The notes under the pieces: generated by a model
What the model was told of the DNA's origin: nothing
Database searches by the model: none
The model's input: the letters and a program-made list of their open reading frames with translations, nothing else
Assembly: GCA_963771845.1 (NCBI GenBank)
Contig: CAVYVC010000018.1
Coordinates: forward strand, 286,841-350,840
Direction: 5' to 3'
DNA from: VAZQ01 sp963771845
GTDB lineage: Bacteria; Pseudomonadota; Alphaproteobacteria; Rhizobiales; Xanthobacteraceae
Length of the DNA stretch: 64,000 bases
Translations under genes and position numbers: made by a program
In this document: piece after piece, positions 54,893-64,000 of the stretch
Layout of the letters: every line of letters begins with the position of its first letter
Numbering within the stretch: position 1 is the first letter of the stretch

Positions 54893-54985
54893 ATGCGGGT
54901 AATTGAACTTTAGGCGACATTGCAACTCGCCGTTCCTGCCCGACTTTGTGCCTGCTAATCTCCCAGCGGAACTGGGAAACGCGCC

Positions 54986-56510
54986 ATGGTGGCGGATGCC
55001 GAGCATGCGCCTGACACTGAGCCGAAGGCCAAAATCTTCATCTCTTATTCGCGCAAGGACATGGCGTTCGCGGATCGGCTCGAAGCTGCGCTCACGGCGC
55101 GCGGGTTTGAACCACTGATCGATCGCGCAGAGATTTTCGCCTTCGAAGATTGGTGGAAACGGATCAAGGCACTTATAGGACGTGCCGACACCGTTGTGTT
55201 CGTGCTGTCCCCCGATTCGGTCGCCTCCGATGTGGCGCTCAAAGAGGTCATACAAGCGGCTTCATTCAATAAGCGGTTCGCGCCGATCGTCTATCGGCGC
55301 GTTAAGGACGACGCAATCCCTGAGGCGTTACGGCGACTTAATTTCATTTTTTTTGACGACCCGACTCGCTTCGAGGCGAGCGCTGATCAACTTGCCGAGG
55401 CGCTGCGGACTGACATTGATTGGATCAGACAGCACACGGAGTTCAGCGAAGCAGCCCGTCGTTGGGAGGCGGCACGGCGTCCGAGTGGGCTATTGCTGCG
55501 CTCGCCGGCATTGGACGAGGCCGAGCATTGGATCGGCGACCACCCGGTTGCCGCGCCCCCACCGACGGACGAAGCACTTGCCTTCATTGACGCAAGTCGC
55601 CGCGACGCAAGCCGACGAATTTTGCGTGCGCGGGCGAGCGTGCTCGGAGTTATTGCTATGACCATAATTGCCGCCTTGGCGTGGCGGTATCAGCAGGTGC
55701 TCGGTCAGCATATATATTGGTATGGCCACGTGCGTAGCCACGTTCTTACTGCTGCGCAGGAAGCAGTGTTGCGCCCTCAGGATGCATTCAAAGAATTACG
55801 GACTGTCCCAACATGATCGTTGTGCCGGCAGGTACGTTCGTGATGGGCTCGCCCGATGGCTCCGGTCAGGCGTCCGAGCACCCACAACATCGCGTCGAGA
55901 TTTCCAGGCCCTTCGCAGTCGGCAAATTTGCATTGACCTTCGACGAATGGGACGCCTGCGTTGCACACGGCGGGTGCATCCCAATAACATATGATTCCGG
56001 CTGGGGCCGCGGTTCGCAGCCGGCGATCAACGCCAGTTGGGACGAGGCACAACAATACCTGGCCTGGTTACGGATGCTGACCGGCAAGCCCTATCGACTG
56101 CTGACCGAGGCCGAGTTCGAATATGCCGCGCGCGGGGGACGCAGACGAATTATCCCTGGGGTGACGACATCGGCGACGCGAACGCCAACTGTGACAGCTG
56201 CGGCAGCCGATGGGACAACAAGCAGACGGCGCCAGTCGGCTCATTCCCTGCGAATGCGTTCGGTCTCCACGACATGCATGGCAACGTCTGGGCGTGGCTG
56301 CAGGATTGCTTTCCGTTCAACGCCAACTACGACGGAGCCCCCACGGATGGGTCAGCGAATACGGCCGGCGATTGCAATAACAGGGTCAATCGCGGCGGTG
56401 CCTGGTCAAACGATCCATACTTCCTCCGCTCAGCCCACCGAAACGGGAGTTTGCCGGTTTCCCGTCGTAACTACCTTGGCTTCCGGGTCGCGAGGTCGCT
56501 TAGCCCTTGA
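54986..56510 (+). pseudogene. TIR-TM-FGE-like protein (TIR-2), two frameshifts
   Basis: The locus reads as one ancestral gene. N-terminus: a TIR domain (KIFISYSRKDMAFADRLEAALTARGFEPLID; likely catalytic E87 in LKEVIQAASFNKRFAPIV). Middle: a predicted membrane helix (about residues 218-234, ASVLGVIAMTIIAALAW). C-terminus: an FGE-sulfatase/SUMF1-like domain (MIVVPAGTFVMGSP, FAVGKFALTFDEWDACV, PYRLLTEAEFEYAAR, YPWGDDIG, FGLHDMHGNVWAWLQDCF, NRGGAWSNDPYFLRSAHR, YLGFRVAR). A shift near 55796 separates the TIR from the FGE-like part: the TIR frame ends at 55816 while DCPNMIVVPAG reads in another. A missing G in the run 56134-56138 shifts again inside the FGE-like part. The Cys residues of true formylglycine-generating enzyme are absent, so the domain is more likely a binding (C-type-lectin-like) module. 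Confidence 0.82.
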
Positions 56511-56648
56511 ATTTCTTGATCTCTGCCCTCTTGATAAGGCCAGTAGGACAGTCAGATTGAAGGTCCGTTCATGGCACTACCCTGACCCGATAGCGGGGGC
56601 GCAGCAGGTCCGCTATGCCAGGGTACTTCCGCCATCTTTTTTGTTCGG

Positions 56649-57686
56649 CTATCGCCGAAGTATCGTCGACCTGAGCGCGCCGTCGTCAGTAAGTGCTGAG
56701 GCCATGGCCTGCAGATCAAACGACACCAACTCATTGGTGGCGAACCTTGTCAGCTGGCTCAGTTTATCGCTCGCGCGGTCGAAGAAGCGGCCCTTCGTGC
56801 ATTCTGCCGCATTGGGTCGGGAGACGGCCGCAAGGAGGCGGGCGGCCATCCGCTCGACAGCGGTCGCGGCCGCGCCACGGTCATCGATCAGCGCGATGCA
56901 CCGCGTCAACGCTGCGCCGTCAAGATGGTAGAGGGTAAGCGGATAGCTCTGCAGCTGAAGATGAAATAGATGTACCAATGCCCAGCACGTTGCTTGCAAT
57001 GGCTCGTTGCCGGCACGATCGAGGAAATAGCTCTCGCTGGCGGGGAAGAGGCTTTTGACGCCATGGCGTGCGTCCAATTTCAGCAGGTAGCCGCCGACCA
57101 TACCCTGCGCGGTGCGCCGTTGCCCGATGGTGAGCGCAGCGGCAATGATATTGTCGGGAGAGCCGAAATGGGCGCGGATGCGGCGGCGCTTGGTGCGAAA
57201 CTGCTTCAATTGATGCGCGGACAGGAAGCCGTACAGACATTCCGTAATGGCTCGCGCTTCGGGGCTCGATTGATGCTGGTAGCTGTTCCGCAAAGCGCCA
57301 CTGCCGACAGGAAGGTGTTTGTCCGGCGCTGAAACATGCACAAGACGGCGGTCGGTCAGGCCGGATTCCGGGGTATGGACGAATGACCGGAAGCCGCGGC
57401 CGATGGCGAGGTTGTGCAGCACCCGATCCTGCGTCAGCAGCGCGGAACGCGCATCCAACAGTTTATCGAGGATCTCGATGTCTGGAATCCCCGGATGCTC
57501 GGCTGCCAGAAATACAAACTTGACCGGCCGCTCGCCCAAGCGCTGGCGGAGCTGCCCGACGAGTGGGGATTCCTGGCCAACGCATTCGTCAACGACGACC
57601 CGTTCAATGCGGTTCATGAGCGGACTCGCGGATAACTCCGGCGTCGGAGCGTGGTCCATTGCACCACGCTGGCCATCATACTCCAT
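56649..57686 (-). CDS. PIN-like (DUF5615-type) domain protein
   Basis: A 345-residue protein. The N-terminal 110 residues (IERVVVDECVGQESPLVGQLR ... AAEHPGIPDIEILDKLLDARSALLTQDRVLHNLA) match the layout of PIN-like DUF5615 proteins: a first DE pair, then DxEIL and TxD. The longer C-terminal half is unassigned. The start may be ATG 57686 or the internal ATG at 57617 (MNRIERVVVDE). It lies 11 bp after the HU gene and is probably co-transcribed with it. Confidence 0.6.
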   Translation of the reverse strand: MEYDGQRGAMDHAPTPELSASPLMNRIERVVVDECVGQESPLVGQLRQRLGERPVKFVFLAAEHPGIPDIEILDKLLDARSALLTQDRVLHNLAIGRGFRSFVHTPESGLTDRRLVHVSAPDKHLPVGSGALRNSYQHQSSPEARAITECLYGFLSAHQLKQFRTKRRRIRAHFGSPDNIIAAALTIGQRRTAQGMVGGYLLKLDARHGVKSLFPASESYFLDRAGNEPLQATCWALVHLFHLQLQSYPLTLYHLDGAALTRCIALIDDRGAAATAVERMAARLLAAVSRPNAAECTKGRFFDRASDKLSQLTRFATNELVSFDLQAMASALTDDGALRSTILRR

Positions 57687-57697
57687 CGATGTCGACG

Positions 57698-58006
57698 CTA
57701 CGATACTGCGTCTTTGGCAGCCTTTACCGGCCGGGCCCTGATGATCTTCCGAGCCGGCTTCGCCTTGAATATTGTTGGCTCCTTTGTGAACGGATTGATG
57801 CCTTTGCGCGCTTTTGTGGCGGGCTTCTTGACGACGACAAATTTCGCGAATCCAGGCACAAAGAAGGCTCCCGTTCTCTTGAGTTCTTTATAGCCTATTT
57901 CCGCGAGCGACTCGATGACGCCCTTGACGTCCTTCCGCGCAATATTGTTTGGATGATGCTCAGAGATTTTTTGAATGAGCTCCGACTTCGACATCAACTT
58001 GGCCAT
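57698..58006 (-). CDS. HU family DNA-binding protein
   Basis: A 102-residue histone-like protein. The helix-turn-helix body (SKSELIQKISEHHPNNIARKDVKGVIESLAEIG) leads to the DNA-binding arm segment FVVVKKPATKARKGINPFTKEPTIFKAKPARK, and the C-terminus is Lys/Arg/Ala-rich. It is longer than classical HU (about 90) because of the basic tail. It immediately precedes the PIN-like gene. Confidence 0.85.
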   Translation of the reverse strand: MAKLMSKSELIQKISEHHPNNIARKDVKGVIESLAEIGYKELKRTGAFFVPGFAKFVVVKKPATKARKGINPFTKEPTIFKAKPARKIIRARPVKAAKDAVS

Positions 58007-58131
58007 GTCTCCTCCCTGCTTCCGAATCGTCCTGTGACTACGTTAGTCTAAAGTTTGTGGAGTCAGGGGTCTATGGCCTATTTCGCAGCGCAATGGAAGA
58101 CCCATGGGTTGCCCTTCTATGAGTTCTCGCT

Positions 58132-59449
58132 CTAGACAACCTTGGCTATTCGGCTCCGCACCTCAACCAGACGCGAGGCGAGTTGCGCTCGTGTGAGAGT
58201 AATGTGGTGTTCCAGGATAAAAAACAAATCCGAGTGTCGCTGTGGAAGGACTCTCGCTGCGCGGTCGATATCCTCCAATTCGGTTTGGAGGCTGACCACT
58301 TGACGAGTGGTCAGTTCTGTTTGCGATGTCTCTTCAACAATCCTCAGGCGGCGATATAATTTACGCATCTGGTCGTGCAAAAACCACCGATATAGCTTGG
58401 GTGCAAAATTGAACAGCGGGATGCCGATCGCTATGGCTGTGACCAGCACCGCGATCGCCCTTTGCACATGGACAGTTAGCCACAAAGGCAAATGCCTTTG
58501 CAGAAGCGATGGGCCGTTCTTGTAGAAATCGGTGACACTCGCAGCCATGGGATATTCCGGGTCGGTCTGCGTGGGGAATTCGCCGGCACGCTGGAAAATC
58601 CCCGGTCCTCCATGTTCTTTTATCAGTGTCTGCAACAGCAGACTTACAATCTGAGGATGGAGATCGTCGCGGATCAGTATGCGGACAGTGGTCGCGATGA
58701 GTGTCACGTCATTCGGTGGAATGTTCGCTGCAATATCAAACACGCCCTGGGGCAATGTCAGCCGAACAAGATCGGGGAAGATACGGGTAAGCGCTTCCGC
58801 CCTTGCGAAGCTCATGAGCCGGACGTTGGGCATTCGCAGCATGGTTTGGACGGCTGGTGATTCCGGCGCGCTGGCGATCCAATAGGCATCCACCTTGCCA
58901 TCCCTCAGCGCCTCGACCGCAGCCGTTCCCGCGATAGGCAGAAATGTCGCGGTCTCGGCCGTGACGCCATCCGTACCAAGGACGTGCTCGGCTGCTTGCC
59001 GGACAGCGGTTCCCGCCGGCCCAACGGCGATGCGTTTGCCTTTGAGTTGCGAAAGACGGTCAAACGCCTCGGCCGACGAGTAAAAAACCCAAAATGGATT
59101 GTTATAAACAATCCCTATCGATAGCAGCCCGGGCGCATGCTCGCCGTCCGAAGTGCCCCCATACATAAAGGCAAATTGAACGCCGGAAACCGCATCTTGC
59201 AAAAGACCGAGATTCTCCACCGATCCCGGAGATTCGCGAAACTCCAGCTTCACATTGGCACGCGCGAATCGCTCCCGATATCGCTGGGCGTAAAAGCTCG
59301 TAGGTGGTGCCTTTGATGACCGAGGTGGCCATTGCAATCTTCGATGGCGGCGCGGGAAAGAAATAGATCAACGCCAGCGAAACAATGCCTGCGATGCATA
59401 GGATCGCGGCCAATCCTTTGAGCAGATGCCAGCGATTAAACCCCAGCAT
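58132..59449 (-). pseudogene. TAXI-family TRAP solute receptor, frameshifted
   Basis: N-terminus (from ATG 59449): MLGFNRWHLLKGLAAILCIAGIVSLAL membrane anchor, then SKIAMATSVIKGTTYEL. An extra base in the A/T run 59292-59295 shifts the frame. The rest (YAQRYRERFARANVKLEF, LLQDAVSGVQFAFMYGG, LKGKRIAVGPAGTAVRQAAEHVL) continues to 58132 in the other frame. Near residue 330 there is a second membrane segment (VQRAIAVLVTAIAIGIPLF) and a coiled C-terminus, as usual for this receptor class. No TRAP permease is adjacent. The 320 bp between 59450 and 59769 show no supported gene. Confidence 0.8.
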
Positions 59450-59769
59450 GAATCGTTCTCCACGAGTTGCGTCCGTCGCCGGTGCGCTACGTCAAACGGT
59501 CCTGCGGTCCTGGCGCGGCAAGAGGTGTCTGGACTGAAGGCGGCCTTGCCGATGATTCGATACGCAAGGGCCATTGCGCGAACAGGCGGGAGCGGATTGG
59601 ACGCTCTCCCAGCCGGCGATGCCTGGGGCTGCCTATCGCCGATGTCAGTATGCTAGCCCAAGCGTGCTTGAATAGATAGATGGCGCTTGCTGGCCGTGCT
59701 GCATCGTGACAATCGCCGGCTGCATCTTTACGCTTTGCTCTGAGGCAGTGGCTCCTTCGGGGCAGTTTC

Positions 59770-62640
59770 ATGTCGCGCATCTTTCTTAGCCATTCGAGCC
59801 AGAACAATGACGAAGCTGTCGCTTTGTACGATTGGCTAGGGCGCGAGGGCTGGAAGGACGAAATCTTCCTTGACCTCGACCCGATGCGGGGCATTGCGGC
59901 GGGCGAACGGTGGGAGCGGGCGCTGAACGAGGCGGCGAACCGCTGCGAAGCGGTGCTGTTTCTCGTGTCGAAGGCGTGGATTGCGTCAGGCTGGTGCCGC
60001 AAGGAACTCAATCTCGCTCACCGACTTAACAAGCGATTGTTCGGGGTCCTGATCGAGGACCTGACAGTCGAGGAAATTCCAAAGGATCTGAGCGGCGAAT
60101 GGCAGCTTGTCCGCCTTGCAAGCGGCCGCGATCATGTGATGCTGCACGCGGTCGTGCCGATCACGCACGAAGAGGTCCACGTCACCTTCTCGCAGGAGGG
60201 GCTGCAACGTCTCAAGCAGGGACTTGAGCAAGCAGGCCTTGATCCAAAGTATTTTGCTTGGCCCCCTGCCGACGATCCGGACCGGCCGCCGTATCGTGGT
60301 CTTCGTTCACTCGAAGCAGAGGATGCTGGCATCTTTTTTGGCCGCGATGCGCCGGTAGTCGAGGCACTCGACCGATTGCGCGGTTTGCGCGAAGCGGCTC
60401 CCCCGCGATTGTTCGTGATCCTTGGCGCGTCGGGTGCGGGCAAATCATCGTTCCTGCGTGCAGGCCTCTTTCCTCGGCTCGCACGCGACGACCAGACCTT
60501 CCTGCCATTACCGATCATCCGGCCGGAGCGCGCGGTGATCTTTGGCGACCACGGGTTGCTGCGTGCCCTCGAAGAGGTTTGCCGGGCTTTCAAGATCACT
60601 ACGGCACGCGCCGATTTGCGTGCGGCGATCGAAGGTGAAGCAGCAACACTCGGCCCTATGCTACAAGCGCTCACCGAGCAGGCAACACCGGCAACTCTCG
60701 ATCACGACATCAAAACAAAGCCACCTACGCTCATTATTTCCATCGACCAAGGCGAGGAATTGTTTCTTGGAGAGGGGCAAGATGAGGCGCGAGCCTTTCT
60801 CACATTGCTGCGGGATTTGCTCCGCCAGGATAGTCCTTCGCTGGTCGCACTGTTCACGATTTGCTCGGATGCCTATGAACCGCTCCAGCTCGCTAAGGAA
60901 CTTGACGATGTTCGTCAGGAAACCTTCAGCCTTCCGGCCATACCGAAAGGTTCATATGCCGAGGTGATCAAGGGACCAGCGCTGCGGATGAAGGGCACGG
61001 GACGCCCTCTTAAGCTCGAAAGCAGCTTGATCGAAACCCTGCTCGCCGACATTGAGGAAGGCGGAGGAAAGGATGCATTGGCGCTGCTCGCATTCACGCT
61101 TGAGCGTCTTTATCTCGAATACGGCGGGCGCGGTCAGCTGATGCTCTCGGATTATAGAGCGCTGAAAGGCATCAAAGGATCGATCGAAGCGGCGGTCGAA
61201 CTGGCGTTCAAGGAGGCTGACAAAGACCCTGCGATTCCGAAAGACCGCCAGGCGCGGCTTGCTTTGCTTCGCCGTGGGTTGATCCCTTGGCTCGCTGGGA
61301 TCGATCCCGACTTTGGTAGCCCACGCCGGCGCGTGGCGCGAAAGTCGGAAATCCCCGCAAGAAGCGCGGCCACTCATCAATTACCTGGTCGCGCAGCGGC
61401 TGCTTGCAACGGACATTTCTAAGGAAACGGGTGAGCAGACCATAGAGCCGGTGCATGAGGCACTGCTGCGGCAATGGGGACTGCTACAGGGCTGGCTGGC
61501 AGAAGATGCCGGACTCCTGAGCGTGATTGACGGTGTCAAGCGCGCGTCTCGGGATTGGGCTGCGAACGGCAAGAACTCCATCTGGCTCGTACATTCGAGC
61601 GGCCGGTTGGAAGCGGCGGAGCGGCTGCGAGAACGACCGGACCTCGCGGCAAATCTTGACCCGACGGATCGGGAGTACCTCGCGGTCTGCCGGAAGGCAC
61701 AGGCGGCGGCAACAGGCCGGACGCGCCGTGTGCAGGCCCTCATTTACGTGCTGCTGGTCGCCATCATTGCCGGTCTCGTTGGGTGGATCAATCAGGCTTA
61801 TGTCAAGGAGCAGATGAATTGGTACATTACGATGCGGCCCTACAAGGCTCGCGAATGTTGACCCTTATGTGCTCAAGCCCGAGGCTGAGCGGGCACTGAA
61901 GCCGCTGGCGACCTTTCGTGAGTGTGCCAAGCATTGTCCCGAAATGATCGTCATTCCGGCTGGTAGTTTCACGATGGGATCGTCCGCGAATGAAAAGGGC
62001 CCCTTGGGGAATGAAGGCCCGCAGCACGCGGTCGCGATCGCCAGGCCCTTCGCCGTATCCAAGTTCGTTGTGACGTTTGACGATTGGGATGCCTGTGTGT
62101 CGGTAGGCGCGTGTCCTGAGGCTAGCGACAGTGGTTTGGGCGGGGCACAAAGCCGATCATTAACGTCAACTGGGAAGACGCCCAGCAGTACGTGGGGTGG
62201 CTCTCCAGAATGACCGGCCAGCCCTACCGCCTGCTCTCCGAGGCCGAATGGGAATACGCGGGTCGCGCGGGCAGCACGACAGCCTACTCCTGGGGCGACG
62301 ATATCGGCGTGGGGAACGCCAATTGCAAAGGGTGCGGCAGCCAGTGGACAACCGGGAGACTTCACCCGTTGGCTCATTCAAGCCGAACGCGTTCGGCCTC
62401 TACGACATGCATGGCAACGTGTGGCAATGGCTAGAGGACTGCTATCACGGTGATTACAAGGAGGCGCCCGTGGATGGCTCGGCGTGGACCAGCGGAGATT
62501 GCAGCATCCATGTTGTCCGCAGCGGTGCGTGGAACCTCGAACCGCAGTATGTCCGCTCGGCCTTCCGCGTTAGGTTTACCACCGTCGGCCGCGACTTCAA
62601 CTTGGGTTTCCGGGTCGGAAGAACGCTTATTACGACTTGA
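59770..62640 (+). pseudogene. TIR-STAND NTPase-TM-FGE-like protein (TIR-3), four frameshifts
   Basis: A large gene in one original frame. TIR domain at residues 1-150 (MSRIFLSHSSQNNDEAVALYDWLGREGW; FLDLDPMRGI; likely catalytic E79 in the hallmark WCRKEL). STAND/AAA NTPase: FFGRDAPV, Walker A GASGAGKS (219-226), Walker B LIISIDQGEEL near 326, and AIPKGSYAEVIKGPALR. After a frameshift in the C-run 61353-61356, EPVHEALLRQWGLLQGWLAED reads in a second frame, followed by a membrane helix (ALIYVLLVAIIAGLVGWI). After another near 61847 comes an FGE-like domain (CPEMIVIPAGSFTMGSS, FAVSKFVVTFDDWDACV). Two more shifts near 62140 and 62346 break it before FGLYDMHGNVWQWLEDCY and LGFRVGRTL. The architecture recalls NTP-dependent sensors that activate a TIR effector. 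Confidence 0.82.
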
Positions 62641-62684
62641 ATACCTCTTTACCTCTTTACCAGTGTGAGTGCGGTTTCGTCCCG

Positions 62685-62885
62685 CTAATTATCAAATGAT
62701 ACATTCTGTCCTTCGACATAGCCGAGCTTGCGAAGACCCTCGCGGAATGCTTCGGTTTGAAGGCGTATGTTTCGGGGGAGGTCGTGTTGAGGAACCCGAT
62801 TGCCGGCATCGCTGATGGCTGCGCGCGCCGCAAGCGGCCACGCTACAGCGCCACCGAGCAGCGTGATGAACTCGCGCCGTCTCAC
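62685..62885 (-). pseudogene. truncated COG2984-type binding protein
   Basis: Sixty-six codons with the family leader MRRREFITLLGGAVAWPLAARA and then FREGLRKLGYVEGQNVSFDN before a stop. The rest of the protein is missing. Its GTG start (62885) overlaps the stop of the neighbouring, also damaged, paralogue. Confidence 0.75.
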
Positions 62886-63863
62886 TCGATCACCTCGTCG
62901 GCGCGGGCGAGTATTTCCGCCGGCAGGTCGAAACCGAGCAGCTTGGCGGTCTTCAATTGATTACGAGTTCGAATTTTACCGGTTCCTCGACCGGCAGGTC
63001 GGCGGGTTTCGCACCTCTGAGGATTTTGTCGACATAGCCGGCGGTGCGGCGATACTGGTCGAAGTCGTTCGGGGCATACGACATAAGTCCTCCCGCCTCG
63101 ACATATTCCCTGTATCCGTACATCGTCGGTAAGCGGTTGCTTGCCGCGAAATTCACGATCTCCATGCGATGCGCGAGCAAGAAACGATCCACCAATACCA
63201 TAATTGCATCAGGGCGCGCGCTGGCAATGGCGGAGAATGCGTCTTTGAAATCATCGATGCGACGAACCTCCTGAATGGGTTTTAGCGTCAGGTTCAAGGC
63301 TGCGGCCGCGGCCCTCGACTGGTGATAGAAATCGATGATAGCGGGATTGGCCGAGTTCCAAATCACCGCAACACGGGAGGTCCCCGGCACCGCCTCCTTC
63401 AGAATTTGCACACGCTTGCCTTCCAGCTCCGGCCCAAGGATCGTGAACCCGGCGATATTCCCGCCCGGCCGAGAATAGCTTGCGACGAGTCCGGAATCGA
63501 CAGGATTGCCGCTCGAGGCAAACACAATGGGAATGGTGTTGGTGGCCCGTTTGGCCGCGAGTGTGCCCGGGGTACCTGTTGTCACGATAACGTCAGACTT
63601 GAGGCGAACCAGTTCGGCCGCAAGCCTTGGGAGGCGCTCATCGCGCCCCTCCGCCCATTGGAACTCGAAGGCGATGCTCGCCGTCAACGTGGCCCAGCTT
63701 GCGCAGCGCCCCACGGAACGCGTCGACCTGAGGGCGCTCCAAAGACGGTGAGGAGGTGCCAAGGTAAACCGACCCGAGCAATCTTTTTCTGCTCCCCCTG
63801 CGACGCGACCGGCCACGCCGCCGCTAATCCAGTAATTCCTGCAATGAAATCGCGTCTTCGCAT
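62882..63863 (-). pseudogene. COG2984-type binding protein, three frameshifts
   Basis: The start region MRRRDFIAGITGLAAAWPVA (ATG 63863) is in one frame. After a shift near 63767, RPQVDAFRGALRKLGHVDGEH is in a second. After another near 63675 the long core (FEFQWAEGRDERLPRLAAELVRLKSDVIV, SGNPVDSGLVASYSRPGGNIAG, EEPVKFELVIN) is in a third. A lost T near 62955 then puts the expected LKTAKLLGFDLPAEILARADEVIE tail out of frame. All sites are short homopolymers or dinucleotides. Confidence 0.78.
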
Positions 63864-64000
63864 TGCCTACCCCCAGGTTCGGGGTGCCGCCAATTCGTGC
63901 TTTCAACTCAAGCCCATCAAAACAGGAATTTGCGAATTGCGAAATGCGACGTAATGGTCATTTTGCGGTGCATCAATTTAGAACTGCATATGACCGAGTT
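63864..64000. other. window edge, no supported gene
   Basis: The last 137 bases upstream of the damaged binding-protein gene show no reading frame or motif I can support. Confidence 0.5.

Noticed and set aside
53204..62640. Diversity-generating retroelement linked to the FGE-like domains
   Set aside because: FGE-like domains are frequent targets of such elements, but I see no reverse transcriptase gene or template repeat in the window, and the two FGE-like C-termini do not show adenine-specific variation.

Overview
The window is high-GC DNA with the gene style of a soil alphaproteobacterium of the order Hyphomicrobiales, probably close to Bradyrhizobium or a related Xanthobacteraceae lineage. 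This rests on the gene content: many orphan Bug/TctC solute receptors, orphan COG2984-type binding proteins with MRRREF-type leaders, TIR/FGE-like genes, and palindromic intergenic repeats. It is an inference, because no rRNA or other marker gene is present. I recognised no tRNA, rRNA, CRISPR array, transposase or integrase.

Layout. 0-13.4 kb is mostly housekeeping and catabolism: 3-hydroxyanthranilate dioxygenase, a ThDP-dependent decarboxylase-like enzyme, the AmrS/AmrB (radical SAM/MEMO) pair, a Tat-exported metallo-beta-lactamase (MBL) fold protein, a TPR protein, DoxX, an L,D-transpeptidase, a sugar-epimerase-like protein, a polytopic membrane protein, a TPR lipoprotein, TerB, an SDR and a glutamine amidotransferase. 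13.4-24.2 kb is a catabolic and uptake zone. It holds a DctP-type TRAP receptor broken by one in-frame stop, three Bug receptors, a deleted HpaB-type monooxygenase, two cupin-fold proteins, an MBL protein, a ModA-like protein and an amidohydrolase. A 150-bp direct repeat lies upstream of two of the Bug genes. 24.2-33.5 kb is a compact import and hydrolysis cluster: binding protein, two permeases, ATPase, two paralogous CocE/NonD hydrolases and a further binding protein. 33.5-41 kb has an SDR, two binding proteins, a TauD-type dioxygenase, a MazEF-like pair, a NitT/TauT-type ATPase and permease, and a COG2984-type binding protein. 41.3-46.4 kb has a lone CzcA-type RND pump and two MBL proteins with degenerate metal sites. 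46.4-47.5 kb is a tandem duplication of about 425 bp. 47.5-49.6 kb is an RNA-modification cluster (rsmD, rluB-like, tadA). 49.7-51.1 kb contains an orphan Phd-type antitoxin and a VapBC pair with a perfect 20-bp palindrome in front.

52-64 kb is a decaying accessory island. It carries three TIR-domain loci: a TIR plus coiled coil fused at DNA level to a binding-protein gene, a TIR-TM-FGE-like gene, and a TIR-STAND NTPase-TM-FGE-like gene. Around them lie a PIN-like protein paired with an HU homologue, a TAXI receptor, two damaged binding-protein genes, an orphan Tat leader and copies of an 80-bp repeat. About twelve single- or double-base frameshifts fall in this island, mostly in short homopolymers, and almost none elsewhere. 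The TIR/STAND/FGE-like architecture is that expected of a self/non-self or phage-sensing suicide system. The copies here look inactivated, unless the frameshifts are assembly errors or switchable.
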